DNA of 44,706 nucleotides from an uncultured Kangiellaceae bacterium (GCA_905479925.1 CAJQOL010000082.1:1-44706); one strand, 5' to 3'; positions 34,178 to 43,364 are shown, numbered from the stretch's first letter. A program made the numbers and translations. Notes: generated by a model from the sequence alone, not told the origin.

Positions 34178-35235
34178 TATCGACCTCGTCCAGCTTTGGA
34201 TGACGCTTTCTGGTTGCTACCTGAGTGTCCGTGAGCGAATTGTCGATAGCTCGTATCTACAAAAGTAAATATACCTCTGTGGCTAATAGCAAAGTCTTTA
34301 ATTCGGTCGGACTTTGCTTGATATGCATTGCTATAATTCGCCCTCATAGACTTCTGCCCAGTATTGAGCATGCCGTTTTCAAATCCGTTGGTTATGCCAT
34401 ATATCCCTTCAGGCGGTAAGTCTGCTTCGATTGGGTCGCCTACAAGAACACAATGAATATCGGCGTGCTGAGAAAGTTGGCTTAACAACCGCTCACAACT
34501 TTCATCAAATTGGTTAAAATCGCTGATAAGGTGAATTACGCTTCCGGGCTTTGCAAGGTAGCGCAATCGTTTTAAGGTTTTTTGTAGTTTATTTTCCTGC
34601 TGGAGAGGAGCGCTTTGTTGATTTATAGAATCGTTTTCAAGTTTTTTCGATGTTATTGCAAAACATTGCTGCAAAGTACTTTCATGGCTCTCGACAATTT
34701 TGTTCAGTAAACGCATGCAGTTTCTTCGATTGCTAGAGGGCTTCATTTCAAAGTGGCTTTGCTCAGAAAATGCTAAAGCGCCAAACCTGTCGCCAGCGCT
34801 AAGTGTATGCCACATGAGTTGGGCTGCAATATGGCTCGCAAGCACCGATTTAAAAACTTTAGCGGTTCCAAAAAACATGCTGGGCATATGGTCAAGAACG
34901 ACAAATACAGGTTTCTCTTTTTCTTCTTTGAATAGCTTGGTGTGTGCTTCACCGGTACGAGCGGTAACTTTCCAGTCAATGTTTCTAATATCATCGCCGA
35001 TTTGGTACATACGGACTTCATCAAAGTCCATTCCGCGGCCCTTAAATCGAGAACGAAAGCCACCAACTCTATTGGTCTTAACCATACTTTCAGGGGCTAA
35101 CCACTGAATCACCGGTTTTACGCGGGTTTCCAGCAGCTGGTTTAAGGTTAAGTCGATCCCTTGCCGAAACGAAGGATCGATTAGATCCTTTGAAGCAGGT
35201 TCGAATTTATGTGACAAATTTGACCAGTTAGACAT
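34177..35235 (-). CDS. DUF58 domain protein
   Basis: 352 residues. The DUF58 signature is GRGMDFDEVRMYQIGDDIRN followed by IDWKVTARTG, after which a vWA-like fold continues with PVFVVLDHMPSMFFG and ISDFNQFDESCERLL. No membrane segments are evident, in contrast to longer DUF58 proteins with N-terminal anchors. It lies 5 bases after moxR and upstream of DUF4381, the standard order moxR-DUF58-DUF4381-batA-batB. It is thought to work with the MoxR ATPase as a chaperone-like assembly unit; this is family knowledge, not visible in the sequence. Confidence 0.9.
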   Translation of the reverse strand: MSNWSNLSHKFEPASKDLIDPSFRQGIDLTLNQLLETRVKPVIQWLAPESMVKTNRVGGFRSRFKGRGMDFDEVRMYQIGDDIRNIDWKVTARTGEAHTKLFKEEKEKPVFVVLDHMPSMFFGTAKVFKSVLASHIAAQLMWHTLSAGDRFGALAFSEQSHFEMKPSSNRRNCMRLLNKIVESHESTLQQCFAITSKKLENDSINQQSAPLQQENKLQKTLKRLRYLAKPGSVIHLISDFNQFDESCERLLSQLSQHADIHCVLVGDPIEADLPPEGIYGITNGFENGMLNTGQKSMRANYSNAYQAKSDRIKDFAISHRGIFTFVDTSYRQFAHGHSGSNQKASSKAGRGR

Positions 35236-35240
35236 AGTGA

Positions 35241-36203
35241 CTAAGCGACGGGAGTTACTTCAATTAACTTTTCAATCACTTGGTCGCTATTGACCCCTTC
35301 GGCTTCCGCTTCGTAGGTTAATATTAATCGATGACGTAATACATCAAATGCCATACTTTGAATATCTTGTGGAGTAACAAAATCTCTTCCCGCTAACCAC
35401 GCTGCAGCTCTAGCACAACGGTCAAGAGAAATGGTTGCACGAGGGCTAGCACCGTAGTCAAGCCAGCGGTGTAAGTCGGAGTCAACTTTTGCGGTATCTC
35501 GACTATTAATAATAAGCTGAATGATGTAGGTTTCTAATTCGTCGGACATATGTATGTCTAATACTTGATCGCGAGCGGCGAATAAATCATCTTTCATCAG
35601 GTCAATTTGTTCTTGCTCAGCGAAGTCCTTGTGTGCTTCTGTGCGGGTTAAAGCCAAAATCCTTGCTTCTGCTTTAGCGTCAGGATAATCAACCTTTACA
35701 TGCATTAGGAAACGGTCAAGTTGCGCTTCAGGAAGCGGGTAGGTACCTTCTTGTTCAATCGGATTTTGGGTCGCCATAACTAAGAATAGCTTGTCTAAAT
35801 CGTAGGTGTGACTGCCGACGGTTACTTGGCGTTCTGCCATTGCTTCAAGCAGCGCTGATTGAACTTTTGCTGGTGCTCTATTAATTTCATCGGCAAGTAC
35901 AAGGTTATGGAATATTGGACCTTTCTCAAACTTAAAAGTGCCATCTTGTGGACGATAGATCTCCGTTCCTGTTAAATCAGCAGGAAGCAGATCTGGAGTA
36001 AATTGTATACGGTGGAAGTTTCCTTCAATTCCCTTTGAAAGTGCGTTTATAGCCCTAGTCTTAGCTAAACCGGGTGCACCTTCAACGATAAGATGGCCGT
36101 CAGCTAATAACGCAACCATTAAACGCTCAATTAGCTTTTCTTGACCAATGATTTGATAACTAAGGTTTTTCTGTAGTGTACTAAACTTGTCCTGCAATGA
36201 CAT
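35241..36203 (-). CDS. MoxR family AAA+ ATPase
   Basis: 320 residues, first gene of the six-gene minus-strand operon that runs to 28916. Walker A is GAPGLAKTR, Walker B LVLADEINR, followed by AKVQSALLEAMAERQVTVG and the sensor 1 segment ATQNPIEQEGTYPLPEAQLDRF, then the lid with DYGASPRATISLDRCAR (sensor 2 Arg). These proteins act as ATP-driven chaperones for vWA partners, which are encoded downstream here. The start ATG 36203 begins MSLQDKFSTLQKNL. It is divergent from the DUF5062 gene. Confidence 0.94.
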   Translation of the reverse strand: MSLQDKFSTLQKNLSYQIIGQEKLIERLMVALLADGHLIVEGAPGLAKTRAINALSKGIEGNFHRIQFTPDLLPADLTGTEIYRPQDGTFKFEKGPIFHNLVLADEINRAPAKVQSALLEAMAERQVTVGSHTYDLDKLFLVMATQNPIEQEGTYPLPEAQLDRFLMHVKVDYPDAKAEARILALTRTEAHKDFAEQEQIDLMKDDLFAARDQVLDIHMSDELETYIIQLIINSRDTAKVDSDLHRWLDYGASPRATISLDRCARAAAWLAGRDFVTPQDIQSMAFDVLRHRLILTYEAEAEGVNSDQVIEKLIEVTPVA

Positions 36204-36481
36204 GGAGTCTCGACCCTTGGATTACAATATAGAATTATTATCTACGAATTTAATATCGGGTTGCTTTTGTACCTGATCTGTACGCAATTTTCCAGTACAT
36301 AAGACCTATTCTCTTTATTTTTAGGCGGTTATTTGCAACAAAGTGTTAAACCTGTAAGAATCGGTGCAAATCCTCCTCAAATGGGGAGTTTCGGCGATAT
36401 TAGTTAGCTTCATATGGTAATGAGTTGACTCAATCGAAGATGGTTGCTAATTAAGAGTAATATGGAAGGTTAGAGAGAACA

Positions 36482-36742
36482 ATGAAAAAGCTAAAAAATG
36501 AAGGTCAATTAGCTAAACTCGCCGTTTCTGTCGGTGAAAAATATGCGATTAATCGTGGATATAAGAATTTCTCAGCAACAGATGGTGCAAATGAAAAAGT
36601 CGAAAGTCTTTACCGTTTGTTAGTACAAGACAGCTTAGTGCAGCCATTGGCAAAAGACCAGGAATCGTTACTTAATATGAAACATAAATTGGCTATTTGG
36701 ATTTCTAAACAATTGCCAGAAAACCATCCGTTGCTCAGTTAA
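36482..36742 (+). CDS. DUF5062 family small protein
   Basis: 86 residues, cytoplasmic, no signal or membrane segment. The sequence KKLKNEGQLAKLAVSVGEKY, RLLVQDSLVQPLAKDQESL and WISKQLPENHPL matches the small DUF5062 family of marine gammaproteobacteria as I remember it; function unknown. AGAGAG precedes ATG 36482, a modest ribosome binding site. Neighbours are the divergent moxR operon and the M20 peptidase gene 139 bases downstream. Confidence 0.75.
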   Translation: MKKLKNEGQLAKLAVSVGEKYAINRGYKNFSATDGANEKVESLYRLLVQDSLVQPLAKDQESLLNMKHKLAIWISKQLPENHPLLS

Positions 36743-36881
36743 GCCAAAGTACATAGTTACTTCTGTGCCTTTAATTACTATCGATAGTCATAGTTTGAGT
36801 TAGAGTCAGAGTTGCAGCTGGGTTGATTAAAAGGCTCTGTCGTTAAAAATTGCTAAAATTCCCATAAAAAGGTAGGCAAAT

Positions 36882-38366
36882 ATGTCGTTAATTCGCTGGA
36901 TGTTCAAATTTCTCAAATGGATTTTGCTGGCCGCTGGTCTATTAACAGTAGTACTTGTTTATCGTACCCTTCAATTTAATCCTGAACCCTCGTCAATTGA
37001 CAAATTAACACCGATTAGCATTGATTATCCATCGGCACTGGAAAGAGTATCCGGTGCGTTAAAATTTAAGACTGTTTCCGAGCAGAATCCAGAAGACGGC
37101 AACCCGCAGGCATTTCTTGACCTACACCAATACTTGGCCGATTCCTTTCCTAAAGTCCACAAACACTTGAAGCTAACAAAAATAGGAGAGCTGAGTCTCT
37201 TATATAAATGGTCTGCTACGAAATCAGATAACGATTTGAAACCAATCTTACTCATGGGGCATATCGATGTAGTGCCGGTTGATCCTTCTACTTTGTCTGA
37301 TTGGACACATCCACCGTTTGCGGGTGTTGTTGGCCCAGAAAATATATGGGGACGAGGGGCTTTAGACGATAAGGCCGCCGTGGTCGCTATTTTGGAGTCA
37401 ATAGAAACCTTGCTGTCGGAAGGCTTCGAACCCAACCGTGATATTTATTTTGCGTTTGGGCATGACGAAGAAATTGGCGGAAATAATGGCGCAAAAGAAA
37501 TAGCCAAATATCTTGCTAATAAGGGTGTTCATTTCGAATATACCCTGGACGAAGGTGGTTTCGTTACACAAGGTCTTTTACCTGGGTTTGAGAAGCCTAT
37601 AGCGCTTGTCGGTGTCGCGGAGAAAGGTTACGTAACCATTGAATTATCGGTGCAGTCTGAAGGGGGGCATTCTTCTGTTCCACCTAAAAGTACCAGTATT
37701 GGGATAATTAGCCAGGCGATCGTTCGTTTAGAAACTAGCCCATTTGAAGCTAGACTGGTTCCTGCGACGGAAGAAATGTTAACAACGGTCGGTAAAAATA
37801 TGCCGTTTACTAAACGCTTGGTATTCGCTAACTTATGGCTATTTCGTCCTTTCCTTTTAAATCAACTGAGTCAGTCAAAATTAACTAACGCTACCATTAG
37901 GACAACCATAGCTGCCACAGTGTTTAACGCTGGGGATAAAGAGAATGCGCTTCCTATTAATGCCAAAGCAATCATCAATTTACGCCTATTACCAGGGGAC
38001 TCTGTTGATATGGCTCTGGCTCATATTACTCGATCCATAAATGACCCGAGGGTTAAGGTGTCAGTAATAAGGGGAGGAGGCGCAACCCCGATAGCGGATA
38101 GTGATTCGGTATTTTTTAATCAATTGTCTAAAGTTATCGACCAAGTTTCTCCAGAGAAGCAACTTGTGATCGTACCTAATCTTATGGTGGGTGGAACGGA
38201 TAGTAAGCATTTTATTGAAATATCTGACAATGTTTATCGTTTTGGTGGTGTAAAGATTAACCCTAAGAGTCTCAGTGGTTTCCACGGAACGAATGAGTTT
38301 TTGCCCAAAAAAGAGTATCACCGGGCTATTAATTTCTATTATAACCTGTTGAAACTTAACCAATAA
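36882..38366 (+). CDS. M20 family metallopeptidase, membrane anchored
   Basis: 494 residues. An N-terminal membrane segment (about 9-27, FLKWILLAAGLLTVVLVY) anchors the enzyme, with the catalytic part probably periplasmic. Visible M20 motifs: MGHIDVVPVD (zinc His and catalytic Asp), ENIWGRGALDDKAAV (bridging Asp), AFGHDEEIGGNNGA (the Glu pair), and TDSKHFIEISDNVYRFGG near the end with the last zinc His. The dimerisation domain lies between (about residues 245-370). The length and layout resemble PM20D1-like carboxypeptidases or N-acyl amino acid hydrolases. Substrate unknown. It is followed 85 bases on by the scramblase-like gene. Confidence 0.9.
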   Translation: MSLIRWMFKFLKWILLAAGLLTVVLVYRTLQFNPEPSSIDKLTPISIDYPSALERVSGALKFKTVSEQNPEDGNPQAFLDLHQYLADSFPKVHKHLKLTKIGELSLLYKWSATKSDNDLKPILLMGHIDVVPVDPSTLSDWTHPPFAGVVGPENIWGRGALDDKAAVVAILESIETLLSEGFEPNRDIYFAFGHDEEIGGNNGAKEIAKYLANKGVHFEYTLDEGGFVTQGLLPGFEKPIALVGVAEKGYVTIELSVQSEGGHSSVPPKSTSIGIISQAIVRLETSPFEARLVPATEEMLTTVGKNMPFTKRLVFANLWLFRPFLLNQLSQSKLTNATIRTTIAATVFNAGDKENALPINAKAIINLRLLPGDSVDMALAHITRSINDPRVKVSVIRGGGATPIADSDSVFFNQLSKVIDQVSPEKQLVIVPNLMVGGTDSKHFIEISDNVYRFGGVKINPKSLSGFHGTNEFLPKKEYHRAINFYYNLLKLNQ

Positions 38367-38451
38367 TCAAGGTTAGCTATTAGGGAAATTGGCGTAAGAC
38401 TATAATTTGCGCCGCCGTCACGGTCATTCAACCAGATAAATGGAGAATGGA

Positions 38452-39039
38452 ATGCATCCCATCCTTGAACACAATGTACTTATAATTAAAGAGCACCTTG
38501 GAATCTTAAAGGCAGCCAATAATTACGATATCCTTTCTCCTGAAGACGGCACGTTGCTAATCGAATGTCGTGAACCAAATTTAGGACCCATAACAAAACT
38601 ATTACGTTTCACTGATTATAAGCAAATGACACCCTTCGATGTTCAGTTGCGAAAGCCGGATGGAACACCCTTTATAAGAATTCAAAGGGGCATTTCAATT
38701 TTTTTGTCGAAAGTTGTGGTTACCGATGAAAACAATCAGCTTATTGGCACTTTTCAACAAAAACTATTTTCAATAGGTGGTAAGTTTGATGTATTGGATA
38801 GTGATAACCAACCGGTGTGCCGCTTGCAGGGAAAGCTGTTAGGTTGGAATTTTCATTTTTCTCAGCAGGGAAATCAGCTTGATCATGTCACAAAAAAGTG
38901 GAGTGGCTTAGGTAAAGAGTTGTTTACCAGCGCTGATAATTATGTGCTTGAAATTTCGGACTTGGTTAGCAAAGACGACCCCGTTCGTAAGCTGATAATC
39001 GCTGCAGTTATGTGTATCGATATGGTACTTAAAGAATAG
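38452..39039 (+). CDS. Phospholipid scramblase-related / LURP-one-like protein
   Basis: 195 residues, cytoplasmic by sequence apart from a hydrophobic C-terminal helix (LIIAAVMCIDMVL). The pattern of beta-strands with FDVQLRKPDGTPFIRIQRG, KVVVTDENNQLIGTFQQKLFS, GGKFDVLDSDNQPVCRLQGK and LGWNFHF matches the tubby-like fold of the scramblase/LURP-one family. The start ATG 38452 (MHPILEHN) has GGAG six bases upstream; the longest frame begins at ATG 38440. Function in bacteria is unknown to me; a role in lipid or membrane binding is a guess. It lies directly upstream of the fadIJ unit. Confidence 0.8.
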   Translation: MHPILEHNVLIIKEHLGILKAANNYDILSPEDGTLLIECREPNLGPITKLLRFTDYKQMTPFDVQLRKPDGTPFIRIQRGISIFLSKVVVTDENNQLIGTFQQKLFSIGGKFDVLDSDNQPVCRLQGKLLGWNFHFSQQGNQLDHVTKKWSGLGKELFTSADNYVLEISDLVSKDDPVRKLIIAAVMCIDMVLKE

Positions 39040-39150
39040 CATAACCGTTACACCGCTTAAAAATAGATCCATTGCTCAAGGTCGAACTAGCTTTACAGCT
39101 ACTCGGTAGGGGGGCTAGTTTTAGTCGTTTTATCGGCCAATTCCCTTTTT

Positions 39151-39186
39151 AAGGAATAATTCAAACAAACGTTTGAATTATTCCTT
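39151..39186. promoter_or_regulatory. Perfect inverted repeat, candidate PsrA-type fatty acid operator
   Basis: AAGGAATAATTCAAAC (39151-39166), AAAC, GTTTGAATTATTCCTT (39171-39186): perfect 16-base arms. The centre reads CAAAC-N4-GTTTG, the published motif of PsrA, a TetR-type repressor of beta-oxidation genes in Pseudomonas and related bacteria. It is 105 bases upstream of fadI. The hairpin could instead help terminate the preceding gene, but it has no long T-run. Confidence 0.6.
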
Positions 39187-39290
39187 TGATTGCTGTAGAT
39201 TGCTGATTTAATTGGTCAACTGTTTTCAATGCTAGGGTCTAATTGTGGGTATATCACATAATGGATGCTGTCGTGAGGTCGAGGTAAATA

Positions 39291-40787
39291 ATGAGTAATG
39301 AAGAGAAAGACGTTAAAACGAATACTGAACAGAAAGCGACGGCTGCTGTGAAAGAGAAAGCGTCTGTTACTAAAAAGAAGACTTCTACCGTAAAGAAGAA
39401 AACAAGCACAGTTAAGAAGAAACCTAGTGTAACTGCTGCTAAAAGCGATGATAAAAAAAGCACAACCGTTAAAAAGAAAGTGACGCGCAAAAAAGCGGTT
39501 TCTAAGAAAACCGATCGAGTAGCAATTGTCGCTGGTTTAAGAACACCTTTTGCTCGCCAAATGACTCACTTTAAAGATCAAAACGCTATTGAAATGGGCA
39601 AAATGGTCGTTTCTGAAATGTTATCTCGTATTGACATTGACCTTGCTCTTATAGACAGGGTTGTTTTTGGACAAGTGTTGGTTCACCCCGAAGCGCCTAA
39701 CATAGCCCGTGAGATAGTTTTAGGTACCGGAATGAATGTATCGACAGACGCTTACAGCGTTTCTAGGGCCTGTGCCACAAGTTTTCAATCTGCCGTTAGC
39801 ATAACTGAAGCACTTATGGCTGGAAGTATCGATATAGGTGTTGCTGGCGGTGCCGATTCATCTTCCGTTGTTCCTATAGGTGTTTCAAAAAAGCTGGCTC
39901 GCTTGCTACTATCTTTAAGCAAGGCGAAAACTTTTACCCAAAAGATGAAATTATTAAGCCAACTTAGACCCTCGGATCTCGCTCCAGTACCACCTTCGGT
40001 TAAAGAGTACTCTACCGGTTTAACCATGGGGCAAAATGCTGAGCAGATGGCTCGTGACCACGGAATAAGCAGAGAAGCGCAAGATGAATTAGCTCATCGC
40101 TCGCACACATTAGCTGCAAAAGCTTGGCAGGATGGTTTACTTGACGAAGAAGTAATGACTGCATATGTACCGCCGTTTAAAGACTCTCTCAGTCAAGACA
40201 ATACGGTTCGTTTTGATTCCTCTTTAGATGGCTACGCTAAGCTAAGACCCGCGTTCGACAAAGTACATGGTACCTTAACCGCTGCCAATAGTACCGGCTT
40301 GACGGATGGCGCGGCGGCACTTCTGATGATGAAGGAATCTAAGGCTAAAGAATTAGGTTACGAACCTTTGGGTTATGTTAAGAGTTACGGTTTTGCTGCA
40401 ATAGGAGCCGAACGAGACATGTTAATGGGACCATCTCACGCAACACCAATAGCACTTGATAGAGCTGGGGTAGAACTATCGGATTTAACCTTAATCGATA
40501 TGCATGAAGCATTCGCAGCCCAGGCTCTTTGTAATGTTCAAGCATTCGCGAGTAAGACTTTTGCAAAAGAAAAGCTAGGACGTTCTAAGGCGATCGGCGA
40601 AATAGACATGGATAAATTCAACGTACTTGGTGGGTCCCTTGCTTACGGTCATCCGTTTGCAGCCACAGGAGCTAGAATGATCACGCAAACTTTAAGAGAG
40701 CTTAAACGTCGAGGCGGCGGCCTTGGACTAACAACTGCGTGTGCAGCAGGTGGGCTTGGCGCAGCAATGATATTGGAAGCGGAATAG
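39291..40787 (+). CDS. fadI: FadI-type 3-ketoacyl-CoA thiolase with a lysine-rich N-terminal tail
   Basis: Cleaves 3-ketoacyl-CoA with CoA to acetyl-CoA and a shortened acyl-CoA, last step of beta-oxidation. Residues about 76-498 are a full thiolase: [15 protein letters not shown] at its start, the nucleophilic Cys in SRACATSFQ, His in DMHEAFAAQ, the [10 protein letters not shown] motif and the second active Cys in [10 protein letters not shown]. Residues 1-75 are an unusual tail with 24 lysines, including the repeats [17 protein letters not shown] 39291 is well supported: GAGGT is 6 bases upstream and there is no internal Met before the thiolase core. FadI rather than FadA is chosen from the partner, a FadJ-like protein downstream, and from overall pattern. 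A PsrA-like palindrome lies upstream. Confidence 0.9.
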   Translation: MSNEEKDVKTNTEQKATAAVKEKASVTKKKTSTVKKKTSTVKKKPSVTAAKSDDKKSTTVKKKVTRKKAVSKKTDRVAIVAGLRTPFARQMTHFKDQNAIEMGKMVVSEMLSRIDIDLALIDRVVFGQVLVHPEAPNIAREIVLGTGMNVSTDAYSVSRACATSFQSAVSITEALMAGSIDIGVAGGADSSSVVPIGVSKKLARLLLSLSKAKTFTQKMKLLSQLRPSDLAPVPPSVKEYSTGLTMGQNAEQMARDHGISREAQDELAHRSHTLAAKAWQDGLLDEEVMTAYVPPFKDSLSQDNTVRFDSSLDGYAKLRPAFDKVHGTLTAANSTGLTDGAAALLMMKESKAKELGYEPLGYVKSYGFAAIGAERDMLMGPSHATPIALDRAGVELSDLTLIDMHEAFAAQALCNVQAFASKTFAKEKLGRSKAIGEIDMDKFNVLGGSLAYGHPFAATGARMITQTLRELKRRGGGLGLTTACAAGGLGAAMILEAE

Positions 40788-40796
40788 GAGATGACT

Positions 40797-42998
40797 ATGA
40801 CTAACAAAGCGACGGGTAATTTATCGGCTTTTGAGCTTAGCGTTGCCGAAAATGGTGTTGGTTGGTTAACTGTTGATGTACCTAATGAAGCACAAAATAC
40901 CGTAAAGGCAGAGTTTGCTGAACAGTTTGAAGCCATATTCGAGCAAATCAAATCTGAATCAGCGATTAATTCAATCGTGATCATTAGCGGTAAAGAAAAT
41001 GGGTTTATCGCCGGTGCTGATATTAGTATGTTACAAGGTCTGGATTCTGAAGAAGCTGTTATTGAGTTAGCCAAAGTAGGTCACGATATTTTTAACCGTT
41101 TAGAATCACTAAATTTACCGGTCGTTGCGGCTATAAATGGACCATGTTTAGGCGCTGGCTTAGAATTAGCTTTAGCATGTAGCTACCGAATTTGCACCCA
41201 ACATAGTGCGACCAAGTTAGGTCTACCCGAAGTTCAACTAGGCGTCTTACCCGGTGGTGGTGGTACACAACGCTTACCAAGACTCGTTGGTATTGCTACT
41301 TCCCTTGATTTGATGCTCACCGGAAAGCAATTAAACGGTAAACGTGCTAAGAAAATCGGATTGGTTGACGAAGTCGTACCGCGTTCAAACCTAACTAAAG
41401 CTGCCGAAAAAGCGGCTCTAAATCTGGCCAAAAAATCTAAACGTGTAACAAGTAAGCTCGCTCCAAAAGTTAACTTTAAAGGCTTGTTGTCGGTTGCCGA
41501 AATTCAGAAAAGTGCTTTGGAAACGAGCCGAGCGGGTCGAAAAATTATTTTCGATAAGGCGCTTGAAACGGTTAATAAGAAAACCCGTGGAAATTATCCG
41601 TCACCAGAAAAGATCATTCGCTCTGTTGAGGCTGGCATGGAGAATGGCTATGCAGCCGGTCTTGAAGTCGAAGCAAAATTATTTGCTGAGCTAGTTATGT
41701 CAGACGAAGCAAAGCAGCTTATGGGAATTTTCTTCGCGTCTACGGCCCTTAAGAAAGATACCGGAGTTCCTAAAGGGCAAGATTTCAAGCTGATTGATAT
41801 AGAGCGAGTTGGCGTATTAGGTGGAGGTTTGATGGGTGCTGGTATCGCTTTTGTAACGGCGGACAAAGCGAAAAAGAAAGTTAGAATTAAAGATCAAAAC
41901 CATCAGGGAGTTAATCATGCCCTGAAATATTGTTGGGAGATCTACCGCAAAAAGCTAAAACGAAAACATATGAGCATTAACGATGCGAGTAAACGTTTTG
42001 CTGCTATTACCGGGACGACGAGTTACCAAGGTTTTAAGAGTTGCGACCTGGTAATAGAGGCTGTTTTCGAAAATTTAGAACTTAAGCAAACAATGTTGAA
42101 AGATATTGAGCAAGTTACAAATGGCCGCGCTATATTTGCATCGAATACTTCTTCAATTCCAATATCAGATATTGCTAGTACCGCAAAAAATCCAGACAGA
42201 GTGATAGGCCTGCATTATTTTTCGCCGGTAGAGAAAATGCCACTATTGGAAATAGTGATTACCGACAAAACATCGCCAGATGTAATAGCTAGCTGCGTTG
42301 AATTTGGTAAGTCGCAAGGGAAAACTGTGATCGTTGTAAAAGACGGTGCTGGCTTTTATACCAGCAGAATACTAGCCCCTTTTGTTAATGAAGCTGGACA
42401 CTTATTGGCGGAAGGCGTCGCTATAGATAAGATTGATAAAGCTATGAAAAACGCTGGATTTCCGGTTGGACCGATAACGTTACTAGATGAAGTAGGGATC
42501 GATGTTGGTACTAAAATAGCACCAATTTTGGCGGAAGCGTTTGGAGACCGAATGCAGCCACCGGCTTTGTTTGAAAAGCTGCAGCAGGACAATCGTAAGG
42601 GCAAGAAAAATAAGCGAGGCTTTTATGATTACTCAGCGGCAGGGAAAAAAGCAAAAGCGGTTGATGCCAGCATTTACACGTTGTTAGGCGTTGTTCCTAA
42701 TAGCGGCATTAACGAGCAACAAATTGTGCAACGCTGTTTGCTTCAGATGGTTAATGAATCCGTAATGTGTTTAGAGGAGGGGATCCTTAGCTCGCCTAGG
42801 GACGGAGACATTGGCGCTATTTTTGGCCTAGGATTTCCACCATTTTTAGGTGGACCATTTAGGTATGTTGACTCTGTGGGTATTGAACTTGTCGTTGAAC
42901 AACTTGAAGCGCTTCAGGCGAGCTGCGGAGATCGCTTTAAACCAGCTAAAATGTTGCTTGATATGAAAGCGGACGGTTCGAAATTTTATCAAGAGTGA
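40797..42998 (+). CDS. fadJ: FadJ: multifunctional enoyl-CoA hydratase / 3-hydroxyacyl-CoA dehydrogenase
   Basis: Catalyses the hydration and NAD-linked oxidation steps of beta-oxidation and forms a complex with the thiolase. 733 residues (E. coli FadJ 714). The hydratase half has GFIAGADISMLQG, GPCLGAGLELALACSYR and LPEVQLGVLPGGGGTQRL with both catalytic Glu. The dehydrogenase half begins with the Rossmann motif GVLGGGLMGAGIAF, then ASNTSSIPISDIA and GLHYFSPVEKMPLLEIV with the catalytic His, and KDGAGFYTSRILAPF. ATG 40797 is chosen since TAGGAG (40785-40790) is 6 bases upstream, while the ATG at 40791 directly touches it. The gene starts 9 bases after the fadI stop, so they form one operon. 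Confidence 0.94.
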   Translation: MTNKATGNLSAFELSVAENGVGWLTVDVPNEAQNTVKAEFAEQFEAIFEQIKSESAINSIVIISGKENGFIAGADISMLQGLDSEEAVIELAKVGHDIFNRLESLNLPVVAAINGPCLGAGLELALACSYRICTQHSATKLGLPEVQLGVLPGGGGTQRLPRLVGIATSLDLMLTGKQLNGKRAKKIGLVDEVVPRSNLTKAAEKAALNLAKKSKRVTSKLAPKVNFKGLLSVAEIQKSALETSRAGRKIIFDKALETVNKKTRGNYPSPEKIIRSVEAGMENGYAAGLEVEAKLFAELVMSDEAKQLMGIFFASTALKKDTGVPKGQDFKLIDIERVGVLGGGLMGAGIAFVTADKAKKKVRIKDQNHQGVNHALKYCWEIYRKKLKRKHMSINDASKRFAAITGTTSYQGFKSCDLVIEAVFENLELKQTMLKDIEQVTNGRAIFASNTSSIPISDIASTAKNPDRVIGLHYFSPVEKMPLLEIVITDKTSPDVIASCVEFGKSQGKTVIVVKDGAGFYTSRILAPFVNEAGHLLAEGVAIDKIDKAMKNAGFPVGPITLLDEVGIDVGTKIAPILAEAFGDRMQPPALFEKLQQDNRKGKKNKRGFYDYSAAGKKAKAVDASIYTLLGVVPNSGINEQQIVQRCLLQMVNESVMCLEEGILSSPRDGDIGAIFGLGFPPFLGGPFRYVDSVGIELVVEQLEALQASCGDRFKPAKMLLDMKADGSKFYQE

Positions 42999-43207
42999 AT
43001 TTGGTGATTTTCCGAATAGGGGGTAAATAGGCCTACTGAAGTGTTGTTGCTTAAACTTCATCTGACATTTTTGAAATTGAATCTAGGCTTTATCGTACGA
43101 ACAAATATAAAGATGATTCAAGAATCACGGAATTTGGTAGGGCAGTTCGGCTAAAAATAGTCGCTCGACAACAGTTTCAAAAGTTCCCAAAGGGTAAGCT
43201 TAGTTTT

Positions 43208-43247
43208 TGCTCCCTCTTCCCCCCGGGAGAGGGCTGGGGAGAGGGAA
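43208..43247. repeat. GC-rich interspersed repeat-like palindrome
   Basis: TCCCTCTTCCCC (43211-43222) is complementary, with one extra base, to GGGGAGAGGGA (43237-43246 region), and CCCGGGAGAGGG inside offers an alternative hairpin. The GGGAGAGGGCTGGGGAGAGGG style is a pattern I know from dispersed intergenic repeats in several proteobacteria. It stands out in an AT-rich background. Confidence 0.55.
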
Positions 43248-43333
43248 ATCATATCTAATAGTTTGCACAACGCCAAATTGACTTTCCCCATTCTTTCCTA
43301 ACTTTTTTTTCGCAGCGTTTCACTTGCTTGCGA

Positions 43334-43364
43334 CATACTTTTTCCAAGAGCTGAAAAAGGTATG
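43334..43364. repeat. Imperfect inverted repeat
   Basis: CATACTTTTTC (43334-43344) pairs with GAAAAAGGTATG (43353-43364) with one bulged G. It could form a hairpin downstream of fadJ. The T-rich left arm would serve as a tract only for the minus strand. Confidence 0.35.

Noticed and set aside
36340..36410. GAATCGGTGCAAATCC resembling the core of a cobalamin riboswitch
   Set aside because: The rest of the aptamer, including the B12 box and the GCCACTG-type segment, is missing, and the downstream gene is a DUF5062 protein with no cobalamin link.
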